DNA of 64,000 bases, taken from assembly GCF_021129155.1 (NCBI RefSeq), contig NZ_JAJOMC010000001.1, positions 62,001 to 126,000 of the forward strand. The letters run 5' to 3'. The notes under the pieces were generated by a model that was given only the letters and a program-made list of their open reading frames with translations, did not search any database and was not told the origin of the DNA. The translations under genes and the position numbers were made by a program. Source of the stretch: Arthrobacter sp. AK04 (GTDB lineage: Bacteria > Actinomycetota > Actinomycetes > Actinomycetales > Micrococcaceae). Shown one piece after another: positions 8,557-15,989 of the stretch (the first letter of the stretch is position 1; each line of letters opens with the position of its first letter).

Positions 8557-9687
8557 TTACCAGGCTTTCTTTCTGTTAAAGGCTGCGTCTGTGTACGCCT
8601 TCGCGTGAACCAACTGGAGGAAAAGGTCGATCACCAGCTCGTACATGGTGGCGGCCGCGAGCATGTATCTCCATCCCCGGAGCCGCACCGTCACCACTCG
8701 TTCGATCACGAAGACACCGGTCACGGCAAGCCAGAACGGCTGGATGTGCAGCCCCGCCCCCGTGCCCAGTGCAACCGCCACCGTGCTGAGGTAGCCAAGC
8801 GTCACCAGGACACCCGCCACCGAAAGAACCTGCCTCCCCCAATAGGGCCTGGTGACCCTCGTCCAGCCGTACTGGACGCAGTTCTCCACCGCGCCGCGCT
8901 TCCACCGCAGGCGCTGCGCCCAGAGTTCCCGCCAGGTGGGCATGACCTCGGTAACCAGGGTGCAATCGGCGGGGGATTTGATCCGGTACTTCAGCGTCAG
9001 CAGGGCAAAGGACAGCTCGTTGTCCTCCGTCAGGACCGAGGTATCGTAGACGCCGCCCCTGCCGTTTCCGGGAGGCAGTGTGCCATCCAGCCTGGCCGCG
9101 GACACGTCGCGAAGCGTTCGGACCCGGAACAGCGCAGCGGTGCCGGTGACCACCAGGCACTTACCGTGCAGCCGCCGCACGTCCCTGGCGTACCGGGCGT
9201 ATTCATTCCTTTGCAGATGGCCGACGAATCCGCCGCCCTCGCCGCCCCGGAACACTCCGCCCACGGCACCAAGCCGCGAATCAGCCTGAAGGTGCCCCAC
9301 CGAGCGTTCAATAAAATCCCGTGAGAGCTGCGAATCGGCGTCCTGCACCAGGACCATGTCCTCGGGCGCAGCCTCCGGCAGCAGGCCAGCGAGCACGAAG
9401 TTGAGGGCACCGGCCTTCTTGTCGGTGTTGCCCACTGTTGGCACCACCTCGGCGCCCGCCGCCAGGGAAATAGCTTCCGTTTCGTCCGTGCAATTATCTG
9501 CCACCACAATTATCCGGTCCGGGATAATTGTCTGGTTTTGCAGAAACAAGAGGGTTTCGCCGATTCCCGCGGCCTCGTTGTGGGCCGCGATGATGACCGT
9601 GATCACAGGGTTGCCCCTGCTATAAGCTCGGGCCTGAATATTGCCCGTAATTGCGACGCCGCGCACATTTTTCCCCGCTGAAGCCAT
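8557..9687 (-). CDS. Membrane glycosyltransferase family 2 (processive polysaccharide synthase-like)
   Basis: GT-A fold glycosyltransferase of about 376 residues. Visible motifs in order: VITVIIAAHNEA (nucleotide-binding strand), VADNCTDET, the DxD-type VQDADS, the acceptor/base motif TEDNELS and the QRLRWKRG box that marks processive beta-glycan synthases such as cellulose, chitin, hyaluronan and poly-GlcNAc synthases. The C-terminal third has about three membrane helices. Start is taken as ATG 9687; an upstream in-frame TTG at 9768 would add 27 residues. It is followed immediately by the LAXTG micropeptide gene and faces the GH16-like gene, suggesting a surface polysaccharide made and trimmed here. 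The sugar polymer cannot be read from the sequence. Confidence 0.87.
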   Translation of the reverse strand: MASAGKNVRGVAITGNIQARAYSRGNPVITVIIAAHNEAAGIGETLLFLQNQTIIPDRIIVVADNCTDETEAISLAAGAEVVPTVGNTDKKAGALNFVLAGLLPEAAPEDMVLVQDADSQLSRDFIERSVGHLQADSRLGAVGGVFRGGEGGGFVGHLQRNEYARYARDVRRLHGKCLVVTGTAALFRVRTLRDVSAARLDGTLPPGNGRGGVYDTSVLTEDNELSFALLTLKYRIKSPADCTLVTEVMPTWRELWAQRLRWKRGAVENCVQYGWTRVTRPYWGRQVLSVAGVLVTLGYLSTVAVALGTGAGLHIQPFWLAVTGVFVIERVVTVRLRGWRYMLAAATMYELVIDLFLQLVHAKAYTDAAFNRKKAW

Positions 9688-9911
9688 TTGAAGTTCTATT
9701 GCCTTTGACTGTTTCAACGCGAACTCAAATCGTTTGCACAGAAGCGGCAACAAAACTACAAGCTTCAATCAAGATGGCCGCACGCACCTCAAGCTCAGGA
9801 AACAGCGGCGCTGAACTCAAGGGCAGGCGCAGGCCTTCCCGATGCCAGCCTGCGCCCCGCCCAGGTGTGAACAAGTAGAAGCAGGAGCGCACAGAAAGCG
9901 CACAAAATCTC

Positions 9912-9960
9912 TTGACTCGTCACAGCGAGCGCTGTTACAAATGGTGTAAAGCGTTTTCTG
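9912..9960 (+). promoter_or_regulatory. Promoter with paired LacI-type operators for the CE12 gene
   Basis: A -35 element TTGACT (9912-9917) and -10-like TACAAA (9936-9941), 18 bases apart. An inverted repeat CAGCGAGCGCTG (9923-9934) sits between them and a second palindrome, TAAAGCGTTTTC (9947-9958), lies at the predicted transcription start. The second site matches those before the PL26-like and PL11 genes. Confidence 0.6.
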
Positions 9961-9999
9961 AAACGATACAAACCCTTGTCCTCATCAAAGGAGATGACT

Positions 10000-11205
10000 G
10001 TGCCTGCCGCTGCCCAACCCCCCAACCGCCCGGTTTCTTTATCCCGCTGCCGCGGACGGGCGAGGACATCCCTGGCCGCCGGCCTCGCTGCGGCAGCCCT
10101 GCTGTCCGGGGCGGGCGTGGCCGTTACCGCGCCGGCCGCCAATGCCGAGCCGAGCAACTACCGCTTTGACTTCGGCAACGGGCCCGTGGAACACGGGTAC
10201 ACCGGAGTCAGCGCCACCGACGCCTACAGCCCCGAAACCCGGTACGGCTTCAACACCCCGGAGCATATGGCCAACGTTTCAGCCAAAGGCACAGGAGCCG
10301 GGAGCGATGCCGTTCGCTTCCTCCAGTTCGGGACCAAGAGCTCCAACACGTTCAACGTGGACCTGAAGGAAGGCCTTTACAAGGTCACAGTCACCCTGGG
10401 CGACACCTCCCGGGCCAGCATCGCGGCTGAAGGCGTCTTCCAGGAAATGAACCTGACCGGAAACGGCGCCACGGCCTCCTTTGAAATTCCCGTGACCGAT
10501 GGCCAGCTGAACCTCCTGGTCACGGAGGGCAAAGTTGGCACGGCCTTCACACTGAGCTCGCTGGGCATCGACAAAGTCTCGCGCCATCCGCAAATGGACC
10601 CCACCATCTGGGTGGGCGGCGACTCCACAGTGGCCAGCTACTACCCCCTGGAGAACAGCGTCCAGGGCGGCTGGGGCCAGATGCTGCCGCAGTATGTCGA
10701 CCCCGAGGATTTCGATGTCCGGAACATGGCCACCGGCGGGCAGATTGCCCGCGGCTTCCGCAACGACGGCCAGCTCGAAGCCATCCTCCAGTACATCAAG
10801 CCGGGCGACCTGTTCCTGCTGGAGATGGGCATCAACGACACTGCAGCCAAGAACGCCACCACCGAGGCAGAGTTCAAGGAGCTCATGCGTGACATGGTCC
10901 GCCAGGTGGCAGCTACCGGCGCCACCCCGGTGCTCGTCACCCCTCAGGGCCGCGCCACGGACTTCGTGGACGGCGTGCACACCTCGGTCAACCGCTGGTA
11001 CCGCAACTCAACCGTTGCCCTTGCACAGGAGGAGGGCGTGCACCTGGTTGACCTGAACGTCCTGGCGTCCGCCTACTTCACGGAGATTGGCCCGGAAGCC
11101 ACCCTGGCCCTGTTCATGACCGGCGACACGCTGCACCCCAACCGCGCCGGCGCCTCCGAACTGGCGCGCCTGGTGGCCGGGGACCTTGCCCGGCAGGGTC
11201 TCTAG
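10000..11205 (+). CDS. Secreted rhamnogalacturonan acetylesterase (SGNH hydrolase, CE12-like)
   Basis: Removes acetyl groups from rhamnogalacturonan (family-based). Signal peptide about residues 1-50, ending PAANA. An N-terminal beta-sandwich (YRFDFGNGP to LSSLGIDKVSR, about residues 53-190) of the kind found in YesT/RhgT-type enzymes precedes the SGNH domain: nucleophile Ser in GGDSTVASYY, Gly in the block around MATGGQ, Asn in LEMGINDTA and the Asp-His pair in GDTLHPNRAG. Start is GTG 10000, 6 bases after AAAGGAG; the ATG at 9994 directly abuts that ribosome site and is less likely. It has a promoter with LacI-type operators shared with two rhamnogalacturonan lyase genes 25-30 kb away. Confidence 0.85.
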   Translation: MPAAAQPPNRPVSLSRCRGRARTSLAAGLAAAALLSGAGVAVTAPAANAEPSNYRFDFGNGPVEHGYTGVSATDAYSPETRYGFNTPEHMANVSAKGTGAGSDAVRFLQFGTKSSNTFNVDLKEGLYKVTVTLGDTSRASIAAEGVFQEMNLTGNGATASFEIPVTDGQLNLLVTEGKVGTAFTLSSLGIDKVSRHPQMDPTIWVGGDSTVASYYPLENSVQGGWGQMLPQYVDPEDFDVRNMATGGQIARGFRNDGQLEAILQYIKPGDLFLLEMGINDTAAKNATTEAEFKELMRDMVRQVAATGATPVLVTPQGRATDFVDGVHTSVNRWYRNSTVALAQEEGVHLVDLNVLASAYFTEIGPEATLALFMTGDTLHPNRAGASELARLVAGDLARQGL

Positions 11206-11263
11206 GCAGGGTTCCTGGCCAGGGTTTCTGGCCAGGGTCTCTAGGCAATGTCTCCAGGCCAGC
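11199..11263 (+). repeat. Five tandem 13-bp repeats across the CE12 stop codon
   Basis: Five consecutive 13-base units, consensus near TCTCTGGCCAGGG, start at 11199, 11212, 11225, 11238 and 11251. The first overlaps the last codons and the TAG of the acetylesterase gene; the last two have diverged. Confidence 0.75.
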
Positions 11264-11267
11264 GGCC

Positions 11268-11732
11268 CTAGATCCAGTCAGCGGAGAAATCCTGCGGCGG
11301 CCACCACCGGGTGCGAGGCTGGACGTAGAACCTGCGGCCGGTAACCTCCGTGGGATTGATCCGGATCAGGTGCTCCTTGACGCCGGACTCCCACGGTTCG
11401 CGGTCCGGATCGGACAGTTCCAGGGGCACATTGCCGTCGGCCACGGGCTCGGGTATCCCCTTGACCACAACGCTCCACACTTCGGTGCTGTATGCGTTCA
11501 ACCCGTCTGTCTCCAGGGCCACCAAAGTTCCGGCGAGGAGGGAGTACAGCTTGGTGCCGGGGGCAGTCCTGAAGTACAGGGCACCTTCCGCCGGCACAAA
11601 GTTCACGGGGAAGATTTCCGGTGTGGTTCCGTTGATGACTGCCAGCCTGCCGATGTAGGAGGAGCGCAAGTACTTCCAGCACTCCGCTTCTGGAAGGACT
11701 TCAGTTTTGGGTCCCGACGGTGAGTTCTCCAT
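11268..11732 (-). CDS. Pyridoxamine 5'-phosphate oxidase-like flavin-binding protein
   Basis: A 154-residue single-domain split-barrel protein of the PNPOx-like flavin-nucleotide-binding superfamily. Typical features are the N-terminal helix (LPEAECWKYLRSSYIGRLAV), the strand turn PEIFPVNFVPAEG, YFRTAPGTKL and the later EVWSVVVKG. Family members bind FMN or F420 and reduce diverse small molecules; no substrate can be assigned. It is monocistronic and convergent with the acetylesterase gene, separated only by the tandem repeats. Confidence 0.85.
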   Translation of the reverse strand: MENSPSGPKTEVLPEAECWKYLRSSYIGRLAVINGTTPEIFPVNFVPAEGALYFRTAPGTKLYSLLAGTLVALETDGLNAYSTEVWSVVVKGIPEPVADGNVPLELSDPDREPWESGVKEHLIRINPTEVTGRRFYVQPRTRWWPPQDFSADWI

Positions 11733-11799
11733 GGCCCGAAGTCTAGGCCTCCGGCTGCCGGAGGGAGTAGGGTCTTCCTTCCCGTGAGCTAAATTCCGC

Positions 11800-12480
11800 T
11801 TAGCTCGCCTGCCCGGGCGGTCGGATGATCCGCCGCTGCGTGGCGGCGGCGATGGCTGCCGTCCTGTTGTCCACCCCGAGCTTGCCGTAAATGTGGACCA
11901 GGTGCGTCTTAACCGTTGCCTCAGAGATGAAGACCTGCTTGGCGATGGCGCGGTTGGACAGCCCGGTGGCGAGCAGCTCCAGCAGCTGGACCTCCCGCGG
12001 GGTGAGCGAGGTGCCAGGGTTGGTGATGCGGTTCATGAGCAGGGCGGCGGCCTTGGGTGCCAGGACCGTCTCCCCGGCTGCTGCGGCAAAAACGGCCTGG
12101 CGGATCTGTTCCGGAGGCGCGTCCTTGAGCATGTAGCCGCTGGCGCCTGCCTCTACGGCGGCGAGGATATCGGCGTCGGTGTCGTAGGTGGTCAGGATCA
12201 GGACGGGCGGCGGCGCAGCCAGCTTCCTGATCACGGCCGTGGCCGCCACCCCGTCCAGGCCCGCGCCCATTTGCAGGTCCATCAGCACCACGTCCACCGC
12301 GTCACCCAGGACCGCCAGCCGCGAGAGTTCCTTCAGGGCAGCTTTCCCGTCCGCAGCTTCGGCGGTGATGGAAATGCCCTCGAACTCGGTGAGCATGGCC
12401 CTCAGGCCGGCGCGGACCACCGGATGGTCGTCCACCAGCAGGACGCGCACGTCAGCCAAGGGTGTCTCCCCCGAAACCAT
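11800..12480 (-). CDS. NarL/FixJ-family response regulator
   Basis: DNA-binding partner of the histidine kinase encoded immediately upstream. Receiver domain at residues 10-130 (LLVDDHPVVRAGL, phospho-acceptor Asp in VVLMDLQMG, Lys in GYMLKDAPPE); LuxR-type helix-turn-helix at about 160-215 (LTPREVQLLELLATGLSNR, then ATVKTHLVHIYGKLGV). The annotated ATG at 12480 lies inside the kinase gene, giving a 29-base overlap, but has no ribosome site; a TTG at 12459 sits 6 bases after GGGGGAG and may be the true start. The pair faces an ABC exporter operon, which is its likely target. Confidence 0.93.
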   Translation of the reverse strand: MVSGETPLADVRVLLVDDHPVVRAGLRAMLTEFEGISITAEAADGKAALKELSRLAVLGDAVDVVLMDLQMGAGLDGVAATAVIRKLAAPPPVLILTTYDTDADILAAVEAGASGYMLKDAPPEQIRQAVFAAAAGETVLAPKAAALLMNRITNPGTSLTPREVQLLELLATGLSNRAIAKQVFISEATVKTHLVHIYGKLGVDNRTAAIAAATQRRIIRPPGQAS

Positions 12481-13822
12481 CGAGCGGCAGCCGGATGGCC
12501 ACCACCGTTCCTTCGCCCGCGGCGGTCTCCAACTCCAGGGAGCCGTTGAGGGCCCTTACCCTTTCCTCCAGCGAGCGGAGGCCGAATCCGCTGCCGTCCG
12601 CGCCGCCGTCGTGCCCGGTACCGCGGACGCCCGTCCCGGAAACGCGCGTCCCGGCGGCGGGCGGCGCGTCAAAGCCCACGCCGTCGTCGTAAATGTCCAT
12701 GGTGACTTCCGTGCCCAGGAAGGTTAGCGTGACCACGGCGTTGCGGGCATGGGCGTGATCGCGGACGTTGGCAAGGCTCGCCTGGGCCGCGCGGAGCAGC
12801 GTCACCTGGTGCGGCTGCGGCAGCTCGGCAGGTTCGCCGTCCACCTCCAGCCGGCAGCGGAGCTCAGCTCCCGCCGCCGCGGCGCTCGATTCGGTCTCTG
12901 CGCAGAGCCGGCGGAGGGCCTCCACCAATGTGGTGTCATGCAGCTGCGGAGATGACAGGCCGCGGACAAAGCTCCGCGCCTCGGCCAGGTTGTCCGCCGC
13001 AGTCTGCTGCATCAGCGCCACCCGCGACGCTGCGGTGGCTGAATCACCGTGGGCCAGCGACTGTTCCGCGGCCCGGGCCAGCAGCACGATGCTGGACAGG
13101 CCCTGGGCAAGGGTGTCGTGGATTTCCCGGGCCAGCCGCTCCCGCTCGGCCAGCACCCCGGCCCCATGCTGGGACGCCGCCAGTTCCTGGCGGGTGTGGC
13201 GGAGTTCATCCGCGGCCCGCCGCTGGTTCTCCGCCTCCCGGTAGAGCGCAACATAGGCAAGGCCGGTGATGACGGCGAAGGCGGCGCCAAACAACGGCCC
13301 GACGACGGCGGCCGCGTGCGGGACCGGGTCCCCACTGGCAGACCATTGGGACGCGATGACCGCGGCCGTCATGAGTGCGATAGTCAGCAGCGCGGCACGC
13401 CTGGGCAGCAAGTGCAGGTGCAGGAAGAACAGTGGGAACGCCAGCCAGGCAAAGTCGGCACTGCCCACCAGCAGGAGGACCCAGAGTGCCGTCACCGCCA
13501 CCAGCCAGTGGAGGCCGTAGCGGCGGGGGTTGAACCGGATCCGGCCCGCGGCATGGCGGTGTTCCAGGATTGTCCCGGTGAGGTACACCGCGGCCAGGAT
13601 AAGGGCTAGGCCCGCCCACAGGAACGGGACGGTGCCCCGGGAGCCCGGCGCCAGCAGCCGGACCAGGCCCACCACCAGCAGGGCGGCGAACCCGGTGTGC
13701 AGCGTCACCCTCAGCACCCGCAGGATCGCTTCCGAGGACGCCGTCTCCACAGCGTTCAGGGGGTCCTTTGGGGCGTGGGTGCCGGGTCCGCCGGAAGGGT
13801 GCAGGGCAGGGGTGGCGGACAT
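12452..13822 (-). CDS. Sensor histidine kinase (DesK/NarX type)
   Basis: Membrane sensor of 456 residues. About five to six membrane helices fill residues 40-190, with little extracellular sequence, so it probably senses the membrane itself or an intramembrane signal. The HisKA_3 dimerisation helix has the phospho-acceptor His in LAREIHDTLAQGLSS (about residue 245), followed by the N box region (RAAQASLANVRDHAHA) and G boxes (DDGVGFD, GFGLRSLEERV). A Gly/Thr-rich insert separates the G1 and G2 boxes. It forms an overlapping operon with the response regulator and is divergent from the ABC permease gene at 13991, an arrangement typical of systems controlling an exporter. Confidence 0.93.
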   Translation of the reverse strand: MSATPALHPSGGPGTHAPKDPLNAVETASSEAILRVLRVTLHTGFAALLVVGLVRLLAPGSRGTVPFLWAGLALILAAVYLTGTILEHRHAAGRIRFNPRRYGLHWLVAVTALWVLLLVGSADFAWLAFPLFFLHLHLLPRRAALLTIALMTAAVIASQWSASGDPVPHAAAVVGPLFGAAFAVITGLAYVALYREAENQRRAADELRHTRQELAASQHGAGVLAERERLAREIHDTLAQGLSSIVLLARAAEQSLAHGDSATAASRVALMQQTAADNLAEARSFVRGLSSPQLHDTTLVEALRRLCAETESSAAAAGAELRCRLEVDGEPAELPQPHQVTLLRAAQASLANVRDHAHARNAVVTLTFLGTEVTMDIYDDGVGFDAPPAAGTRVSGTGVRGTGHDGGADGSGFGLRSLEERVRALNGSLELETAAGEGTVVAIRLPLDGFGGDTLG

Positions 13823-13990
13823 GCCACCAGCTTATGCGCGCCCGCCCGGCGGCGGGTCAATCAAAAGGTTGACTCCGGGTTCCACCTTTCATCCCTGGCG
13901 TATCAACTCCCTGCCCGATGGACCGGGGACGGGCTGGCGGGACAGTGGATGGAGACCTTATCCAGTGGGACCAACCGAGAGAAGAACAAC

Positions 13991-15097
13991 GTGTTTCTGG
14001 CAATCCGCGACATCCGTTTCGCCAAGGGCCGGTTCGCCATGATGGGCGGCGTGGTGGCCCTGATTACCCTGCTCCTGGTCATGCTGTCCGGCCTCACCGC
14101 CGGGCTGGCTGAACAGTCAACCTCCGCGATCGGCAAGCTGGGGGCTGGCGCCGCTGCGCCTGTGGACACCGTGGTGTTCGGCGCCCCCGGCTCCGGCACG
14201 CCCAAGGCCTCCTATACGGAAAGTTCCGTGACGGCCGCCCAGGCGGAGAGCTGGCGAAGCCGGCCGGGCGTCCGGGCTGCCGAGCCGGTGGGGATCACCC
14301 AGAGCCGCGCCCAGGGTGCCGCTGCGGGCTCGGGCACCACCAATGTGGCCGTGTTCGGGGTGGCTCCCGGCAGCGGGCTGGCGCCTGTGGACGTCTCCGC
14401 CGGCACCGCGGTGGTGGGCGCCTCCGTGGCCGAGGCCCTGACCCTGCAGCAGGGGGACGTACTGGCCATCAGCGGGGTGGAACTCACCGTGGCCGCGGTT
14501 GTTGAGGACCAGTGGTACGCCCACACCAGCGTTGTGTGGACGGCGCTTCCGGCCTGGTCCAGGCTGGCCCACGTGTCCGACGGCGGCCAACTGGCTACCG
14601 TCATTGCCGTCACCTACCAGGACGGCGCGGCAGTTGATGAAGCCGCCGCGGATGCCGCGGCGAATACGGTGAGCGCCTCACGGACAGATTCCTTCCAGGC
14701 ACTGGGCTCGTTCAAGAGCGAGAACGGCTCGCTGACGCTGATGCAGGCTTTCCTCTACGGCATCTCGTCCCTGGTGATTGTGGCATTCCTGACCGTGTGG
14801 ACCATCCAAAGGACCCGCGACATCGCCGTCCTGAAAGCCATGGGCGCGCCGGGGTCCTACATCCTGCGGGATGCCATCACGCAGGCAGCAATTGTGCTGG
14901 TAGCCGGGGCCGGGCTGGGCGGGTTCGCCGGCGTCCTGGCCGGGTTGGTGGCCGCCCAGGCAGCCCCCTTCGTCCTCAGCCCTGCCACCACGCTGCTTCC
15001 CGTCGTCGGGATTGTTGCCCTGGGGCTGGCCGGGGCAGCGCTGGCCGTCCGCCGCGTCACCCAAATCGATGCCCTGCTGGCCCTCGGCGGGAACTGA
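13991..15097 (+). CDS. ABC exporter permease (FtsX/MacB-like)
   Basis: A 368-residue permease with one N-terminal membrane helix (about residues 15-38), a large extracytoplasmic domain (about 40-245) and three C-terminal helices (SLVIVAFLTVW, AAIVLVAGAGLGGFAG and LLPVVGIVALGLAGAALAV), the layout of FtsX-domain transporters of the DevC/MacB type, which move lipids, peptides or drugs outwards. Start is GTG 13991, preceded by GAGAGAAG. The ATP-binding partner follows 100 bases downstream, after a long palindrome. The adjacent divergent two-component system probably controls expression (inference). Confidence 0.88.
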   Translation: MFLAIRDIRFAKGRFAMMGGVVALITLLLVMLSGLTAGLAEQSTSAIGKLGAGAAAPVDTVVFGAPGSGTPKASYTESSVTAAQAESWRSRPGVRAAEPVGITQSRAQGAAAGSGTTNVAVFGVAPGSGLAPVDVSAGTAVVGASVAEALTLQQGDVLAISGVELTVAAVVEDQWYAHTSVVWTALPAWSRLAHVSDGGQLATVIAVTYQDGAAVDEAAADAAANTVSASRTDSFQALGSFKSENGSLTLMQAFLYGISSLVIVAFLTVWTIQRTRDIAVLKAMGAPGSYILRDAITQAAIVLVAGAGLGGFAGVLAGLVAAQAAPFVLSPATTLLPVVGIVALGLAGAALAVRRVTQIDALLALGGN

Positions 15098-15114
15098 CGC
15101 CCCGCCCCCCTCCC

Positions 15115-15177
15115 GAGTTTTTGTCCAGATATGCAGGCCTAAAGTGCCCTGAACCCTGCATATCTGGACAAAAACTC
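15115..15177. repeat. Perfect 23-bp inverted repeat between permease and ATPase genes
   Basis: Arms 15115-15137 and 15155-15177 are exact reverse complements (outer end GAGTTTTTGTCC, inner end ATGCAGG), separated by a 17-base loop containing GCCCTGAA. It lies inside an apparent operon. The AT-rich outer ends and A-rich flank are unlike the GC-rich terminators elsewhere here. A second palindrome with a similar loop is at 37462-37527. Confidence 0.9.
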
Positions 15178-15199
15178 CAATCCTTTGAAAGGGAACACA

Positions 15200-15910
15200 A
15201 TGTCTGTCTACTCCACCACTACTGCTCCGCTGGAACTGCTCAACGTCACCCTTGAATACCCCGATGGAGGCGGCACCACCACCGCCCTGGACCGCGTCAG
15301 CCTGGCAGTCCCGGCCGGGCACGTGGTGTCACTCGTCGGACCGTCCGGCTCGGGAAAGTCGAGCCTCCTTGCCGCCGCTGCCACCCTGGTCCGCCCCAGC
15401 AGCGGCCAGGTCATCATCGACGGCACCGACACAACCGGCCTTCCGGACAAGGCGCTCACGGCACTGCGCCGCAGCAAGGTGGGCATCATCTTCCAGCAGC
15501 CCAACCTGCTCCCCTCGCTCACGGCCGCCGAACAGCTCATCATTGGCGACCATCTCCGCGGCAAGCCCATAAAGGCCGCCCGGAAGAAGGCCGCCGGACT
15601 CCTTGACGTCGTCGGCCTGTCCGCGAGCGCCGGGAAGCTCCCCCACCAGCTCTCCGGCGGCCAGCGCCAGCGGGTCAACATCGCCAGGGCCCTGATGGGA
15701 AACCCGAAAGTCCTGCTGGTGGATGAGCCGACGGCCGCCCTTGACCACGAGCGCAGCGCCTCGATCATCCGGCTGCTGTGCCAGGTGACCTCCGAATTCA
15801 ACGTGGGCACGGTGCTGGTCACGCATGACACGGAGTTTGTTCCGTTCACCGATGCGGTGGCCACCATGCGGGACGGGGCCCTCGCTGCCCCGGTCCTCAC
15901 CGGCGCCTGA
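15200..15910 (+). CDS. ABC transporter ATP-binding protein (LolD/MacB type)
   Basis: Energises the FtsX-type permease encoded just upstream. Of 236 residues, with Walker A GPSGSGKSS, Q-loop (FQQPNLLP), signature LSGGQRQRV, Walker B VLLVDEPTAALD and switch His in VTHDTEF. The start at ATG 15200 follows GAAAGGG; an upstream in-frame TTG at 15185 has no support. The operon ends at a strong bidirectional terminator. Confidence 0.93.
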   Translation: MSVYSTTTAPLELLNVTLEYPDGGGTTTALDRVSLAVPAGHVVSLVGPSGSGKSSLLAAAATLVRPSSGQVIIDGTDTTGLPDKALTALRRSKVGIIFQQPNLLPSLTAAEQLIIGDHLRGKPIKAARKKAAGLLDVVGLSASAGKLPHQLSGGQRQRVNIARALMGNPKVLLVDEPTAALDHERSASIIRLLCQVTSEFNVGTVLVTHDTEFVPFTDAVATMRDGALAAPVLTGA

Positions 15911-15915
15911 AAGCA

Positions 15916-15952
15916 CTCATGGCCCCGGCGGTATTTCCGCCGGGGCCATGAG
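15916..15952. terminator. Perfect 16-bp bidirectional terminator
   Basis: Arms 15916-15931 and 15937-15952 pair perfectly (CTCATGGCCCCGGCGG) around the loop TATTT, between the converging ABC ATPase and sialidase genes. Confidence 0.9.
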
Positions 15953-15989
15953 CAAAATACGGGCAGGTTTGCCGGCCCGTGCTTTCCGC

